Shown here one piece after another: positions 1 through 8,056 of a stretch of DNA of 21,875 nucleotides. The notes under the pieces were generated by a model. It made no database searches and was not told where the DNA came from. It saw nothing but the letters and a program-made list of their open reading frames with translations. The stretch covers positions 55,287 to 77,161 of the forward strand of contig PMWR01000349.1 in NCBI GenBank assembly GCA_003166055.1, read 5' to 3'. Within the stretch, counting starts at the first letter, position 1. Every line of letters starts with the position of its first letter. The DNA comes from Acidobacteriaceae bacterium (GTDB lineage: Bacteria > Acidobacteriota > Terriglobia > Terriglobales > Acidobacteriaceae). Both the position numbers and the translations under genes were made by a program.

Positions 1-189
1 TGGATCATCGCCACCATCGGCCTGAAATACCGCATTCCCGGCCTCCAGCGAATGGCCTCTCTCGGCAGTGCGCTGCTTGTCCTCAACGCCGCCGCAGTAG
101 TCGGCTTATATCGCTTCGTCATGCACCGAGGGCCGCTGTGGAAGATCTGGAACTCCGGCCCAATCACCTCGGGCAGTTTCGACTCCTGA
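1..189 (+). CDS. C-terminal fragment of a probable family 2 glycosyltransferase
   Basis: The frame is open from the first base to a TGA at 187-189, giving 62 residues; the 5' end lies outside the window. The visible tail has a hydrophobic segment (ALLVLNAAAVVGLYRFV) followed by a short basic and aromatic end (RGPLWKIW). From family knowledge, this pattern closes many membrane-associated GT2 enzymes of polysaccharide clusters, where a C-terminal membrane helix is followed by a short cytoplasmic tail. No catalytic motif is in view, so the call rests on this tail and on the neighbourhood of sugar-transfer genes. It could be another membrane protein. It precedes the unknown secreted protein gene by about 100 nt on the same strand. 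Confidence 0.5.
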   Translation, partial: WIIATIGLKYRIPGLQRMASLGSALLVLNAAAVVGLYRFVMHRGPLWKIWNSGPITSGSFDS

Positions 190-293
190 CCTCTGGACAT
201 TTCAAGCCCAAAGCCTGCCTGCGGCTTGGCCAGACATGTATCCTGTAGAAGTCCAACAAAAAGACAATCGAGCAAGGGGAGCATAGGATCGGC

Positions 294-1325
294 ATGAGCT
301 ATTCGAAAGCCTTAATCTTTTCGATTCTGGGAATTGGTGCTGTAGTCGCCGGTTTAGGACTGCACAGCCAAATCGTGAGAGCAAGAACGGCAAAAACAGA
401 ACACACTGCCACCACCGAAGCTTACTTCCCCCCAGGCTCGCCATGGACTCAGGACGTCAGCCACGCTCCTGTCGACCCCAGTTCCGGGAAAATCATCGGA
501 TGGCTTTCAAGTGTAGGCGGATGGGGATTCGGAAGGATGCAATCCGACTTCAGCATACGGGTTCTCCAGGCCACGCCGACAACCCCAGTTGTTCCTTTCC
601 ACAAAGGCCCTGGGTTCTTCGCCACGGATTCCGATCTTGTCTCTACTGTTCCCCTGCCGGCCGGTGGCGGCATGGAAGGAGTGGAAGGATATCAGTGCCC
701 GATTCGAGAAGGGGACTGCCATTTCATCGTGGCCGATCGTCCCCATGAAAAGCTCTACGAAGCATGGGAAGCAACCTACGCTGAGGGTGTGCTTTCCGCT
801 CAATTCCTCGCGGTTTGGGACCTCAGCCGCGTCTATCCTCCGTCAGGGCGTGGAGACCAATGCACCAGCGCCGACGCCGCAGGACTTCCCATCGCTCCGC
901 TCCTGTTTAATGCGGACGAAATAGCCGCCGGAAGAATCGACCACGCAATCCGCTTTGTTCTGCCCAACTCCCGAATCCGCGCAAAATCTTATGTTCATCC
1001 GGCCACCCACGCTGGCGCCCCTCGCGGCCCTCTGAATGCGCCCCCAATGGGTGCTCGCCTCCGGTTGAAGTCGTCCTTTGACATGTCCCAGTTGACGCCC
1101 GCTGGCCGGGTTGTAGCCCGTGCAATGCAGAAATATGGCATGTTCCTTTCCGACGGAGGAAACATCACCCTCACCGCCCAAAGCGATCAGGATACAACCG
1201 CAAAATATGCGGCCCTGGGCTTCGGATCGCACGATATGCAAGCCATCAAAGTCACCGACTTTGAGGTCCTCGATCTGGGTCCCGTGATTCGTAGTTCTGA
1301 TGATTGCGTGCGAAACAAATTCTAA
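294..1325 (+). CDS. Signal-anchored secreted protein of unknown function
   Basis: This is a 343-residue protein with a short N-terminus, a hydrophobic stretch at about residues 7-24 (ALIFSILGIGAVVAGLGL) and then a long soluble domain, so it is probably exported or membrane-anchored. Conserved-looking blocks are WDLS near residue 175, SADAAGLPI near 192, an AxGxIDHAIRF segment and a KYGMFLSDGG block near 285. I remember this set of blocks from a widespread secreted family of acidobacteria and actinobacteria (typically WTSADAAGLPI, GEIRHALRF, KYGM), whose function I do not know. An AAGGGGA ribosome site lies at 274-280, somewhat far from the ATG; start confidence is moderate. It sits between a GT2 tail and a GT4 gene, so a role in handling or modifying exported polysaccharide is possible but unproven. 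Confidence 0.85.
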   Translation: MSYSKALIFSILGIGAVVAGLGLHSQIVRARTAKTEHTATTEAYFPPGSPWTQDVSHAPVDPSSGKIIGWLSSVGGWGFGRMQSDFSIRVLQATPTTPVVPFHKGPGFFATDSDLVSTVPLPAGGGMEGVEGYQCPIREGDCHFIVADRPHEKLYEAWEATYAEGVLSAQFLAVWDLSRVYPPSGRGDQCTSADAAGLPIAPLLFNADEIAAGRIDHAIRFVLPNSRIRAKSYVHPATHAGAPRGPLNAPPMGARLRLKSSFDMSQLTPAGRVVARAMQKYGMFLSDGGNITLTAQSDQDTTAKYAALGFGSHDMQAIKVTDFEVLDLGPVIRSSDDCVRNKF

Positions 1326-1653
1326 CCAGGCCGGGGGAGTATTCATGCCGCGAGCCATTCGACGCTTTGAACTCTCCCCCGACCCAATCAATTGAATTCA
1401 CCAACATTCCCGGCAACATCTCAAGCTTTGGCTCGAACAGACCAATCCTGATGCTCCAGTGTGCCCTTTCTCGCTCTACGCTTCCACTTGCGATTCAAGG
1501 CTCTCAATTCCTTCAGCAGTCTCCCGCTACGATTCCGGGATCAACCTCCCGCAGAAGCAGTGCGGTAATCTGAAAGGAATAGGCTGCCCCTTCTGAACCA
1601 TCACGAACACCGGAACAGGACCATAAACCCGCTCTGCGGCTCCCTTATACCCC
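1326..1653 (+). other. 328-nt gap before the first GT4 gene; no gene recognised
   Basis: No reading frame here looks like protein. A GGGGGAG/CTCCCCC inverted repeat (1333-1339 and 1374-1380) has a 34-nt loop and no T-run, so it is not a convincing terminator. The palindrome TCAATTGA at 1389-1396 shares its CAATTG core with repeats upstream of two other + strand units (see findings). The GT4 start at 1654 has no visible Shine-Dalgarno sequence; TTATAC at 1645-1650 is too close to the ATG to be a normal -10 box. Confidence 0.5.
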
Positions 1654-2781
1654 ATGCGCATAGTTCAGTTTGTAAATAATCTCGATATGGGCGGCTTGGA
1701 ACGGTTTGTTCTCGACCTCGCGCAATGCCAGCGCGCCGAAGGTCATCAACCTGCAATCTACTGCCTGACCCATCCTGGCCGGTTGGCGGCAGAGGCGGAG
1801 AAGTCGGGGATTGAAGTCCACTCCTTTGATAAAGCGGCTGGACCTCATCCAGGTACGCTATGGAAGATTGCCCGTAAGTTGCGTGTCGATCGCCCCGATG
1901 TCCTTCACTCCCACAATCATCTCGTGCATCATTACGCCGTGATTGCGGGTCGCCTGGCCGGTGTTCCTGTCCTGGTCAACACACGTCACGGTTCCGAACG
2001 AATTATGGCAAGTTCCCCAACCGGATCTTCCGTCGGCACCAACCCCGTCGACAAGCGCTCAGATATCATCTATCGTGCGACCGTGCCTTTCGTTGACTGT
2101 GTCGTCCTTATCTCCGAAGCAACCCGCAGATTCTACGTTCAGCATCGCGGAGTGCCTGCATCAAAGACTCGCGTAATCCTGAACGGTGCTCGCCTGGAGA
2201 AGTTCCTCGCGTCTCCTGCCAGCCCAGGAGCAGCGCCACCCAGAATCAGATTCGGCACCGCGGCGCGGCTGGTCCCCGTAAAGGACCACTACACCTTGCT
2301 GCGCGCGTTCGCTGCCGTCGTTCAGGAAGTTCCCCATGCCGAGTTGGCCATCGCCGGGGACGGACCACTTCGCAAGGAACTCGAAGCATTCACAAAAGAG
2401 CTGAATCTTACTGACCGTGTCACCTTCACCGGTGCCCTGCCCGATACCCCAAAGTTTCTCAGCGAACTCGACATCTTCGTGCTCAGTTCCTTGAGCGAGG
2501 GTCTCCCCATCTCCCTGCTTGAGGCCATGGCCGCCGGCCTTCCAGTTGTTTCCACGCGAGCCGGCGGTGTTGACGAAGTAGCTGTGGAAGGGCAGAATGC
2601 ATTTCTTGCGCAGCCCGCGGACGTCGAGGGCTTGGCGCAGGCAATGATCAAAATGGCCAAACGCTCTGACCTCGCTGAAATGGGCGCCCTGGGCCGCGAA
2701 ATGGTCAAAACACGATTCCGCATCGAGCAGTCGTGGGCCGAGTACCACAAACTCTTCCTCTCCCTGGGCGCAAAGCCATAG
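1654..2781 (+). CDS. GT4-family glycosyltransferase (GT-B fold)
   Basis: The protein is 375 residues, the usual size for GT4. It would move a sugar from a nucleotide-activated donor to a growing lipid-linked glycan on the cytoplasmic face of the membrane. Visible marks are the N-terminal acceptor domain opening MRIVQFVNNLDMGGLER with the GG loop at residues 13-14, HSHNH and NTRHGS segments in the first Rossmann domain, and the C-terminal donor domain with GTAARLVPVKDHYTLL, AIAGDGPL and VTFTGALPD. The intact E-x7-E motif EGLPISLLE has its acidic residues at 282 and 290. The first ATG fits the family's N-terminus, though no Shine-Dalgarno sequence precedes it. It converges on the next GT4 gene with only 29 nt between stops. 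The substrate cannot be told from sequence. It closely resembles the 2811-3881 product in its N-terminus and E-x7-E region, so the two are probably paralogues. Confidence 0.93.
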   Translation: MRIVQFVNNLDMGGLERFVLDLAQCQRAEGHQPAIYCLTHPGRLAAEAEKSGIEVHSFDKAAGPHPGTLWKIARKLRVDRPDVLHSHNHLVHHYAVIAGRLAGVPVLVNTRHGSERIMASSPTGSSVGTNPVDKRSDIIYRATVPFVDCVVLISEATRRFYVQHRGVPASKTRVILNGARLEKFLASPASPGAAPPRIRFGTAARLVPVKDHYTLLRAFAAVVQEVPHAELAIAGDGPLRKELEAFTKELNLTDRVTFTGALPDTPKFLSELDIFVLSSLSEGLPISLLEAMAAGLPVVSTRAGGVDEVAVEGQNAFLAQPADVEGLAQAMIKMAKRSDLAEMGALGREMVKTRFRIEQSWAEYHKLFLSLGAKP

Positions 2782-2810
2782 CGACGACCGCAACCCACCG
2801 GCACCGCTCC

Positions 2811-3881
2811 TCATCTCAGAGCTGCATAGAGCTCCGCATATGCTGATACCGCAGCCCTCAGTGTGAAGTGCGCTTCAAACCCCGCCATCGCATTCCTGCC
2901 GAAGCGCTCGCGCTCCTCGGCATTCCTCGCCAAACGCAAAATCGCTTCGGACATGCTCGCGGAATCGGTCTTCGACGCAATCAGCCCGGCATCAGCCAGT
3001 TGCACCGCTTCCGCCATTCCCCCAACATCTGTCACTATCGCCGGCAGTCCCATTGAGAATGCTTGAAGTAAAGAAATCGGCAACCCTTCCGAAGTGGACG
3101 ACATGATGAACGCATCGGCAGCCGAGAAGAACGGCGCGGGATCCAGCTGCTCTCCCCAAAACGTCACCTTCGAGGCAACGCCACTCGCGCGCGCCTGCGC
3201 TTCGAGCCTTTGCCGCTCGCATCCATCCCCCACCATCCACAAGCGAAGGTTCTTGTCGGCCAGCAGAGCTCCGCGAAATGCCTCAATCAGAAAGCCAAGA
3301 TTCTTCACCGCCGCAAGACGCCCAACATACAACAGGGTGAAACCTTCCTTCGGCGGCCATCGTTCCCTTGCAATCCGCTCTGTCGCAAGAATTCCGTTGT
3401 AAACCCGCATCATCTTCGCTGACTGGCTCGGATGAGCTTCCTTCAGATTGCTCACTGTCGCATCGCAGATGCCAACCATCCAATCGCAGAACCTCGCTGA
3501 CAGAGCGTACTTCCACTCCGTAACCCTGCGCCGAGGTTTGCCGGCAAGGCTATGCCGCGTCGAGACAACACACCGCACCCCCACCATTTTGGCTGCCAGC
3601 GATGCGAAGCTTGTCGGTGTCGGGTTGTGCAGGTGTACAACGTCCGGACGGGCTTTCTCCAAAAGGCGATAGAACTTCCAGACTGCTCCGGGAAGACGGC
3701 CGACCGAGGAAACCCTCACATCGAAACCGTCGCTCAACATTCGCTTGCCAAGCGGGCCCAGGGATCCAATAACGAACACGATCGGCTCATGCCCCAGATC
3801 CCGCTGCATCGCGCACATCTGAGCGACCAGCGTCTCCACGCCGCCCACTTCCATGCTGTCTACTACGTGTGCAATCTTCAT
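2811..3881 (-). CDS. GT4-family glycosyltransferase with altered E-x7-E motif
   Basis: The protein has 356 residues and GT-B architecture. The acceptor domain starts MKIAHVVDSMEVGGVETLV, followed by VHLHNPTPTSF and STRHSL segments. The donor domain has LLYVGRLAAVKNLGFLIEAF, MVGDGCERQRLE and VTFWGEQLD. The E-x7-E motif reads EGLPISLLQ, so the second acidic residue (position 273) is glutamine (codon CAA) while E265 is kept. From family knowledge the first glutamate matters more in several GT4 enzymes, so activity is plausible. It is last in the minus-strand run acyltransferase, ligase, GT4, starting 82 nt after the ligase stop. A 6-bp GC hairpin ends exactly at the start codon (3882-3899), leaving no room for a ribosome site. 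Confidence 0.92.
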   Translation of the reverse strand: MKIAHVVDSMEVGGVETLVAQMCAMQRDLGHEPIVFVIGSLGPLGKRMLSDGFDVRVSSVGRLPGAVWKFYRLLEKARPDVVHLHNPTPTSFASLAAKMVGVRCVVSTRHSLAGKPRRRVTEWKYALSARFCDWMVGICDATVSNLKEAHPSQSAKMMRVYNGILATERIARERWPPKEGFTLLYVGRLAAVKNLGFLIEAFRGALLADKNLRLWMVGDGCERQRLEAQARASGVASKVTFWGEQLDPAPFFSAADAFIMSSTSEGLPISLLQAFSMGLPAIVTDVGGMAEAVQLADAGLIASKTDSASMSEAILRLARNAEERERFGRNAMAGFEAHFTLRAAVSAYAELYAALR

Positions 3882-3899
3882 GGCGGCAGCCCGGCCGCC
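3882..3899 (-). promoter_or_regulatory. Hairpin abutting the GT4 start codon
   Basis: On the minus strand GGCGGC, loop CGGGCT, GCCGCC forms a perfect 6-bp GC stem whose 3' arm touches the ATG at 3881. No Shine-Dalgarno sequence is visible just upstream. If it folds in the mRNA it would mask the ribosome landing site. A role in translation control is an inference. Confidence 0.35.
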
Positions 3900-3963
3900 A
3901 AATACGCGGCTTCAGCCACACCTCAACCTTCACAGGATTGCAGACCGGGAGACCGCAGGAAGA

Positions 3964-5454
3964 TCAATGCCCCAGGTTGAGTATGCGCACAATCACATAC
4001 ATTCCCGGAACCAGCAGAAGCGACAATATACCAGAATAAACAGCAGACTTCCCAAACGGCAGCCGCGGTGCGATCATGCCCCGATCAAGAGCCATCTGGA
4101 ACACGACCTCAGCCATCCCGCCCAGAAGGAAAAACGTCATCACAAAGGCTCGAGACAGGAACATCGCACAAATCAGAAAACCAACCAGTGAAAAAAAGAT
4201 CAGGCGTCCCATATCGCCGATAGCTTTCTTGTCGAGCTTTTCAGTCATCGGAGTGATGTACGCATACGGACTCTCATCCACTGGCAGCGGTGCTGCGTCG
4301 GTCAGGCCGGTATCGGAAGCCACTGCCATCGCATCTCTTACCGTGGGCAGCAGGAACAACGACCAGCAAAAAAGCCCAAAAAAACCAAGCTCTGCCGCAC
4401 ATACAATAATCGAATTGTGCGCAGTCTTGCCGATGATGTCGGACATTTGGTTAAACCCTGCCCCAAAAATTGGATGCAGCTTCAGAAGCCCCAGTCCTTC
4501 GCCCCAGAGCGCTGTCCGGTCTGCCCCTGCGTCGGCGGATATGTCACGCCCGCCTGTCGCATGCATCGCCATGGCAGCGGCAAACAGTCCCGCGCCCAGA
4601 ACCACCGAGGGTATCGTCCCGATACGGCGTCGGAACGCCACGATCACAACACCCATAACCGCCAGCAGTGCTCCTCGCGAGTGGGTCAGGTAAATCCCAA
4701 AACCAATCGTTGCCACCATCGGAAGCACGATCGCAAGGTTCAGCACAAAGCTCTTGGGTCGCCAGAAGAGGAATGTTAGCGGCAGAAGACAGACGAGCAG
4801 CTGACCAAAGTCGTTCGGATCGCCAATAAAGTTCTGGCCTTTGAGCCGCCAGATAATGCCCTCCCCACCGATCTGCGGCATAAGATACATGTCTACAGGA
4901 CTCGTATCCACCTGGATATCTGGATCTGCATCCTGGAACGAAAAATCGTCATCGTCAGATTGCGGGTGAAAGTATTGGAATGGGGAGATTGTTTGCAACT
5001 GAATCGTTCCCTTCACAATCACAAACGTGGAAACGGAAAAAAGCAGCAGTACCAGAATCTGGAGGCGGAGCTTGGTTCTGCAGTGCAGAACAACAAGGAA
5101 GTAGGCAAATGCGTTGGGAATGAAATCCCCAAACTCATGCACGGCGCCGTGCACAAAAGCCTTGCCAATCAGCATCGACAAGATCACTGCGATCGCAAGG
5201 CCAGCCAGAGCAAACGTCTGGATCGTCTTCTGCGCAAATGTCCTCGTCAACGCTGGGACTGAGACACTAAAAACGACCAGCGCAAGAATCTCCTCAACGT
5301 GATACTGCGCTATCGGACCGAATACAGTCCTCGTCGAGAGGAATGCCACCATTAGATAGAAGAGCGCGAGGACAAAACCCATCGTAAACGGCCTTGGGAA
5401 ACGGTTGAATGGAGCAGGCAAACCCACTCGCCGAGCGCCTAATCCCTGTCCCAT
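3964..5454 (-). CDS. O-antigen ligase/polymerase-like membrane protein (Wzy/WaaL superfamily)
   Basis: This is a 496-residue multi-pass membrane protein with about ten or more hydrophobic segments. It carries the family's landmark core: a helix with GIYLTHSRGALLAVMGVVIVAF (S-R-G motif), an extracytoplasmic loop, and then HPIFGAGFNQM with a TAHNSIIVCAAELGFFGLF block. The arginine and histidine of these motifs are the ones usually implicated in catalysis. Such proteins either polymerise O-units from an undecaprenyl carrier or ligate glycans to an acceptor at the periplasmic face; sequence alone does not tell which. A long soluble loop at about 160-210, rich in Asp, precedes the core. Start is uncertain: the ATG at 5454 has no clear ribosome site, and an ATG at 5382 (residue 25) has AAGG upstream and begins just before the first helix. 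It lies in the minus-strand run with the acyltransferase upstream and a GT4 downstream. Confidence 0.9.
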   Translation of the reverse strand: MGQGLGARRVGLPAPFNRFPRPFTMGFVLALFYLMVAFLSTRTVFGPIAQYHVEEILALVVFSVSVPALTRTFAQKTIQTFALAGLAIAVILSMLIGKAFVHGAVHEFGDFIPNAFAYFLVVLHCRTKLRLQILVLLLFSVSTFVIVKGTIQLQTISPFQYFHPQSDDDDFSFQDADPDIQVDTSPVDMYLMPQIGGEGIIWRLKGQNFIGDPNDFGQLLVCLLPLTFLFWRPKSFVLNLAIVLPMVATIGFGIYLTHSRGALLAVMGVVIVAFRRRIGTIPSVVLGAGLFAAAMAMHATGGRDISADAGADRTALWGEGLGLLKLHPIFGAGFNQMSDIIGKTAHNSIIVCAAELGFFGLFCWSLFLLPTVRDAMAVASDTGLTDAAPLPVDESPYAYITPMTEKLDKKAIGDMGRLIFFSLVGFLICAMFLSRAFVMTFFLLGGMAEVVFQMALDRGMIAPRLPFGKSAVYSGILSLLLVPGMYVIVRILNLGH

Positions 5455-5507
5455 GTTTCGGATTCAGGACGGGCATTCGACTTCAGGCCCGGGCGGCGGC
5501 ACACATC

Positions 5508-5516
5508 ATTGTAACA
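5508..5516 (-). promoter_or_regulatory. Possible extended -10 promoter for the ligase-like gene
   Basis: The minus strand reads TGTTACAAT: a TG plus one base in front of TACAAT, which matches the extended -10 pattern. Predicted transcription would start near 5501, about 47 nt before the 5454 start codon. No good -35 box is present at 17 nt. Confidence 0.3.
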
Positions 5517-5530
5517 AACAACAATCGTCA

Positions 5531-5555
5531 GTTTCGGCGGTCAAACCGCCACGAA
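5531..5555 (-). terminator. Hairpin between acyltransferase and ligase-like genes
   Basis: GGCGGT (5536-5541), loop CAA and ACCGCC (5545-5550) form a 6-bp stem that extends with TTCG/CGAA around one bulged base. It lies just after the acyltransferase stop on the minus strand. There is no T-run, so it may be a weak terminator, an attenuator or a 3'-end stabiliser. Confidence 0.35.
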
Positions 5556-5567
5556 GCAGCAGCGCTA

Positions 5568-6710
5568 TTATGCTCTCGAAGTGGCTTTGGATGCGGCAAC
5601 GCTATCCCCCTGGCGATAGTGGGAACTTGATGCAAGGAACCTCTTCTCGACAAGGTGCCACATTAAGAACGCCGCCAAGGCAATCAGAGATACAGCCAGA
5701 ATAAAAAACAGGTAAGGGTTCATTTTGGTCAATCGAAATGCTGTGAGGGTCTGAAGAATCGGCCAATGAACGATGTATACGCCGTAAGAAAAGTCGCCAT
5801 ACTTTGAAAAATTCCCAAAATAACGCCAGAACCCGAAAAAGAAGACAATCCCCGAAATCCAGACAATATCGAAGATCGCGCCTGAGTCCAAAAGCGAACC
5901 CGTGAAAAAGTGATCCACAAGGAATAAAGTCAATGAGCCAGCCAGGATCACCCAAAAGTAGTTCTTTAGTTTGTCAAAGTAGAGAAGCAAAAGGATTCCA
6001 GCTATGAAGTATTGCAGTTGCGCTGGAAACTGGACTGCAAGCTGCGTATAGATGTTGCGTGTGGGGTCGGACGAGAGAACTGCGGGCGAACTGTAGATCG
6101 CTCCAAGAGCCACAAAAACATACTTCCAAAGGCAGGATAAGAAAAGGAGCGTCCCAATGACCAGCTTCGTTCCAAACTTCTCCGCAAGCCAGTGCATCAC
6201 TGGAACGAAAAGATAAAACAACACCTCAATCTTCAGCGTCCACAAGGCGCCGTTTACCGCCCACGTAAGGTTGGTACGAAAGACCCCGGGAAGCATTGGA
6301 AACAGGAAATTCAGGAACACAAGATTCGCCGCCAGATACTTCACAAGACCCACGCCGAAGTACCTGTGCGCCGGGAAAATACTCAATGGGAAGAGTGCGA
6401 ATGCTGCGACCACGATAACCGTGAAGTAGGCAGGGTAGATGCGCCTGATGCGCTTCTCGAAATATGAACGGAGCGACGACGACCTCACATAGCTGCGGTA
6501 GATCAGCATTCCGCTGATCACAAAAAACGACCGCACCGCAAAGACTGGCGAAAGGTAAACGCCGAGGAAATCGAAGGTCGGAATTGCTGTCAGAGCGTGC
6601 AGGTGAAAGAGTGCCACAGTGGACGCCAGAATCAGGCGCAGGCAATCAAGATTGTTCCTGCTGAAATCGGCACGGCTCTTCACTCCAAACGCCTCCCAGG
6701 TTTTCAGCAA
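5568..6710 (-). CDS. Acyltransferase family 3 membrane protein (OafA/YrhL-like)
   Basis: The 380-residue polytopic protein matches the acyltransferase-3 family, which moves acetyl or other short acyl groups onto surface sugars across the membrane. It opens with NNLDCLRLILASTVALFHLHAL, where the family normally has LDxLRxxA and a conserved histidine. It continues with FFVISGMLIYRSY, YFEKRIRRIYPAYF (the R-x10-R region) and ALWTLKIEVLFYLFVP (the W-x-L/S-x-E-x-x-F block). About ten hydrophobic segments follow, and length is normal for a stand-alone member. The start is a TTG at 6710 with GGAG four bases upstream; the next upstream in-frame codons reach a TAA without an ATG. It leads the minus-strand run with the ligase-like and GT4 genes. 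Its likely role is O-acylation of the glycan made here; the acyl donor and target sugar are unknown. Confidence 0.93.
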   Translation of the reverse strand: MLKTWEAFGVKSRADFSRNNLDCLRLILASTVALFHLHALTAIPTFDFLGVYLSPVFAVRSFFVISGMLIYRSYVRSSSLRSYFEKRIRRIYPAYFTVIVVAAFALFPLSIFPAHRYFGVGLVKYLAANLVFLNFLFPMLPGVFRTNLTWAVNGALWTLKIEVLFYLFVPVMHWLAEKFGTKLVIGTLLFLSCLWKYVFVALGAIYSSPAVLSSDPTRNIYTQLAVQFPAQLQYFIAGILLLLYFDKLKNYFWVILAGSLTLFLVDHFFTGSLLDSGAIFDIVWISGIVFFFGFWRYFGNFSKYGDFSYGVYIVHWPILQTLTAFRLTKMNPYLFFILAVSLIALAAFLMWHLVEKRFLASSSHYRQGDSVAASKATSRA

Positions 6711-6875
6711 GATGCTCCAGCCTTTTCGGTGCGCGATGCTGCCCTTTGATATAGCTCTGATGTGATCTTAATCGAAGCAGGACAAATCACCACTTCTCCC
6801 CCTGCGGTCATCTTAAAAGGCGACGCCCTATGCGTTCCAGACCCCAAAGTAAGCCCCCTTCGGCTCCTCCATCTT

Positions 6876-6905
6876 TTGACACTCAATTGGACCGTGTTCG
6901 ATACT
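6876..6905 (+). promoter_or_regulatory. Probable sigma-70-type promoter of the deacetylase-like/GMC pair
   Basis: A perfect TTGACA (6876-6881) is followed after 18 nt by GATACT (6900-6905), four of six -10 consensus bases. The predicted start near 6912 would give a 64-nt leader to the ATG at 6976. Two TCAATTGG direct repeats (6883-6890 and 6906-6913) flank the -10 box, which fits an operator, though this is inference. Confidence 0.55.
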
Positions 6906-6975
6906 TCAATTGGGGATTTCAACCGCCATTTGCAACTTCCCCTCATTGGCAACCTGCAAGGGACCCATCCACTCA

Positions 6976-8022
6976 ATGAAGCTCCCTCGACACGCTGAAA
7001 TCTGGCTGCTGCCCTATCTCAAGGACCATTTCCGAAAAAGATCCAGGGCAACAAAGGTCAAGCGAGTGTGGGTCGCAATCACCGACCACTACGAGCCGTG
7101 GGGTATGGGCGCTTCCCTCCAGACTGCGCACGCCCGCGTCGCTCTCTGGCGGGAGAAATGGCCACGCGTTGCCCATGAAGCCCCTGAAGACTCCGCAGGA
7201 AATCCCGCACAGTACACCTTTTTCTATCCCCAGGAGGAGTACCAGCGTGAAATCCTCGACGGGCTCGCGCAGATCGTGCGTCTCGGTGTTGCGGATGTCG
7301 AGGTCCACCTCCATCACGACAACGAAAAACGCGATTCCTTCGTTCAAAAAGTATCCGAGTACTGCAGTCGGCTTACCGACGATCACGGCCTTCTGCGCAA
7401 AGTTGATGGACGCACCGTGTTTGGTTTCATTCATGGCAACTGGGCGCTGGACAACTCCCGCCCCGATGGAAAGTGGTGCGGCCTTCCCGGTGAGATTGCC
7501 CTCCTCCGCGACCTCGGTTGCTATGCCGACTTCACCATGCCTTCCATTCCTTCACCCACTCAGGGCCGCATCGTCAATCAGATCTACTGGTGCACAAACA
7601 GTCCCGACAACCGGCCAAAGTCGTACGATCATGGCATCGAAGCAACCGTGGCCGGCGGCAAACAGGGCGATCTGCTCATGATTACCGGCCCCGTCGGCGT
7701 TCGTATTGACGACCTCAAAAAGCCAAAAATCGAAACCGGGGAGATCGCCGGATACGACCTCCCTACTCCTGAACGTGTTAGCCGTTGGCTCGACCTCGCT
7801 CCCACCATCGGGGAGGACATGTTCCTCAAGCTCTACACACATGGCGCTCAGGACAGAAACCTCCTGCCGCTCCTCGATGCTGGCCTGCCCAACCTCTTTT
7901 GCTGGCTCAAAGAGGAAACCGACCGCAGAGGAATCGAAGTCCGCTGGGCGACTGCCTGGCAAATGTACAAGGCCGCAGATGCTGTGATCCATGGCCGAGA
8001 CCCCTTGGCGATTTCCGATTAG
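6976..8022 (+). CDS. Polysaccharide deacetylase-like protein
   Basis: The protein has 348 residues from the ATG at 6976, with AAGGGA at 6958-6963. An in-frame TTG at 6910 would add 22 unlikely residues and falls in front of the predicted transcription start. Candidate metal or active-site residues stand at strand ends, as in NodB-type beta/alpha-barrel deacetylases: D37-H38 in AITDHYEPWG, H111-x-H113-H114-D115 in VEVHLHHDN, H153 in FIHGN, and a later LYTHG. I recall similar proteins annotated as polysaccharide deacetylases in exopolysaccharide clusters, but the classical NodB motif order is not clear here. No signal peptide is seen, so it should act in the cytoplasm, perhaps on lipid-linked or nucleotide sugars. 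Its 3' end meets the GMC oxidoreductase gene with a 34-nt gap, suggesting one operon and one pathway. Confidence 0.75.
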   Translation: MKLPRHAEIWLLPYLKDHFRKRSRATKVKRVWVAITDHYEPWGMGASLQTAHARVALWREKWPRVAHEAPEDSAGNPAQYTFFYPQEEYQREILDGLAQIVRLGVADVEVHLHHDNEKRDSFVQKVSEYCSRLTDDHGLLRKVDGRTVFGFIHGNWALDNSRPDGKWCGLPGEIALLRDLGCYADFTMPSIPSPTQGRIVNQIYWCTNSPDNRPKSYDHGIEATVAGGKQGDLLMITGPVGVRIDDLKKPKIETGEIAGYDLPTPERVSRWLDLAPTIGEDMFLKLYTHGAQDRNLLPLLDAGLPNLFCWLKEETDRRGIEVRWATAWQMYKAADAVIHGRDPLAISD

Positions 8023-8056
8023 ACTATTCCACGACAGTGCAAGCGTGAGGGAGTCA

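Noticed and set aside
1333..1380. GGGGGAG/CTCCCCC inverted repeat after the secreted protein gene
   Set aside because: The loop is 34 nt and no T-run follows, so it is not a credible terminator.
1527..1655. Minus-strand 42-residue frame in the gap upstream of the first GT4 gene
   Set aside because: Its start overlaps the GT4 start, it has no ribosome site and no recognisable motif.
7991..8056. Upstream ATG of the GMC oxidoreductase gene
   Set aside because: It would overlap the previous gene by 32 nt and add a tail before the FAD motif; the ATG at 8057 has a good ribosome site.
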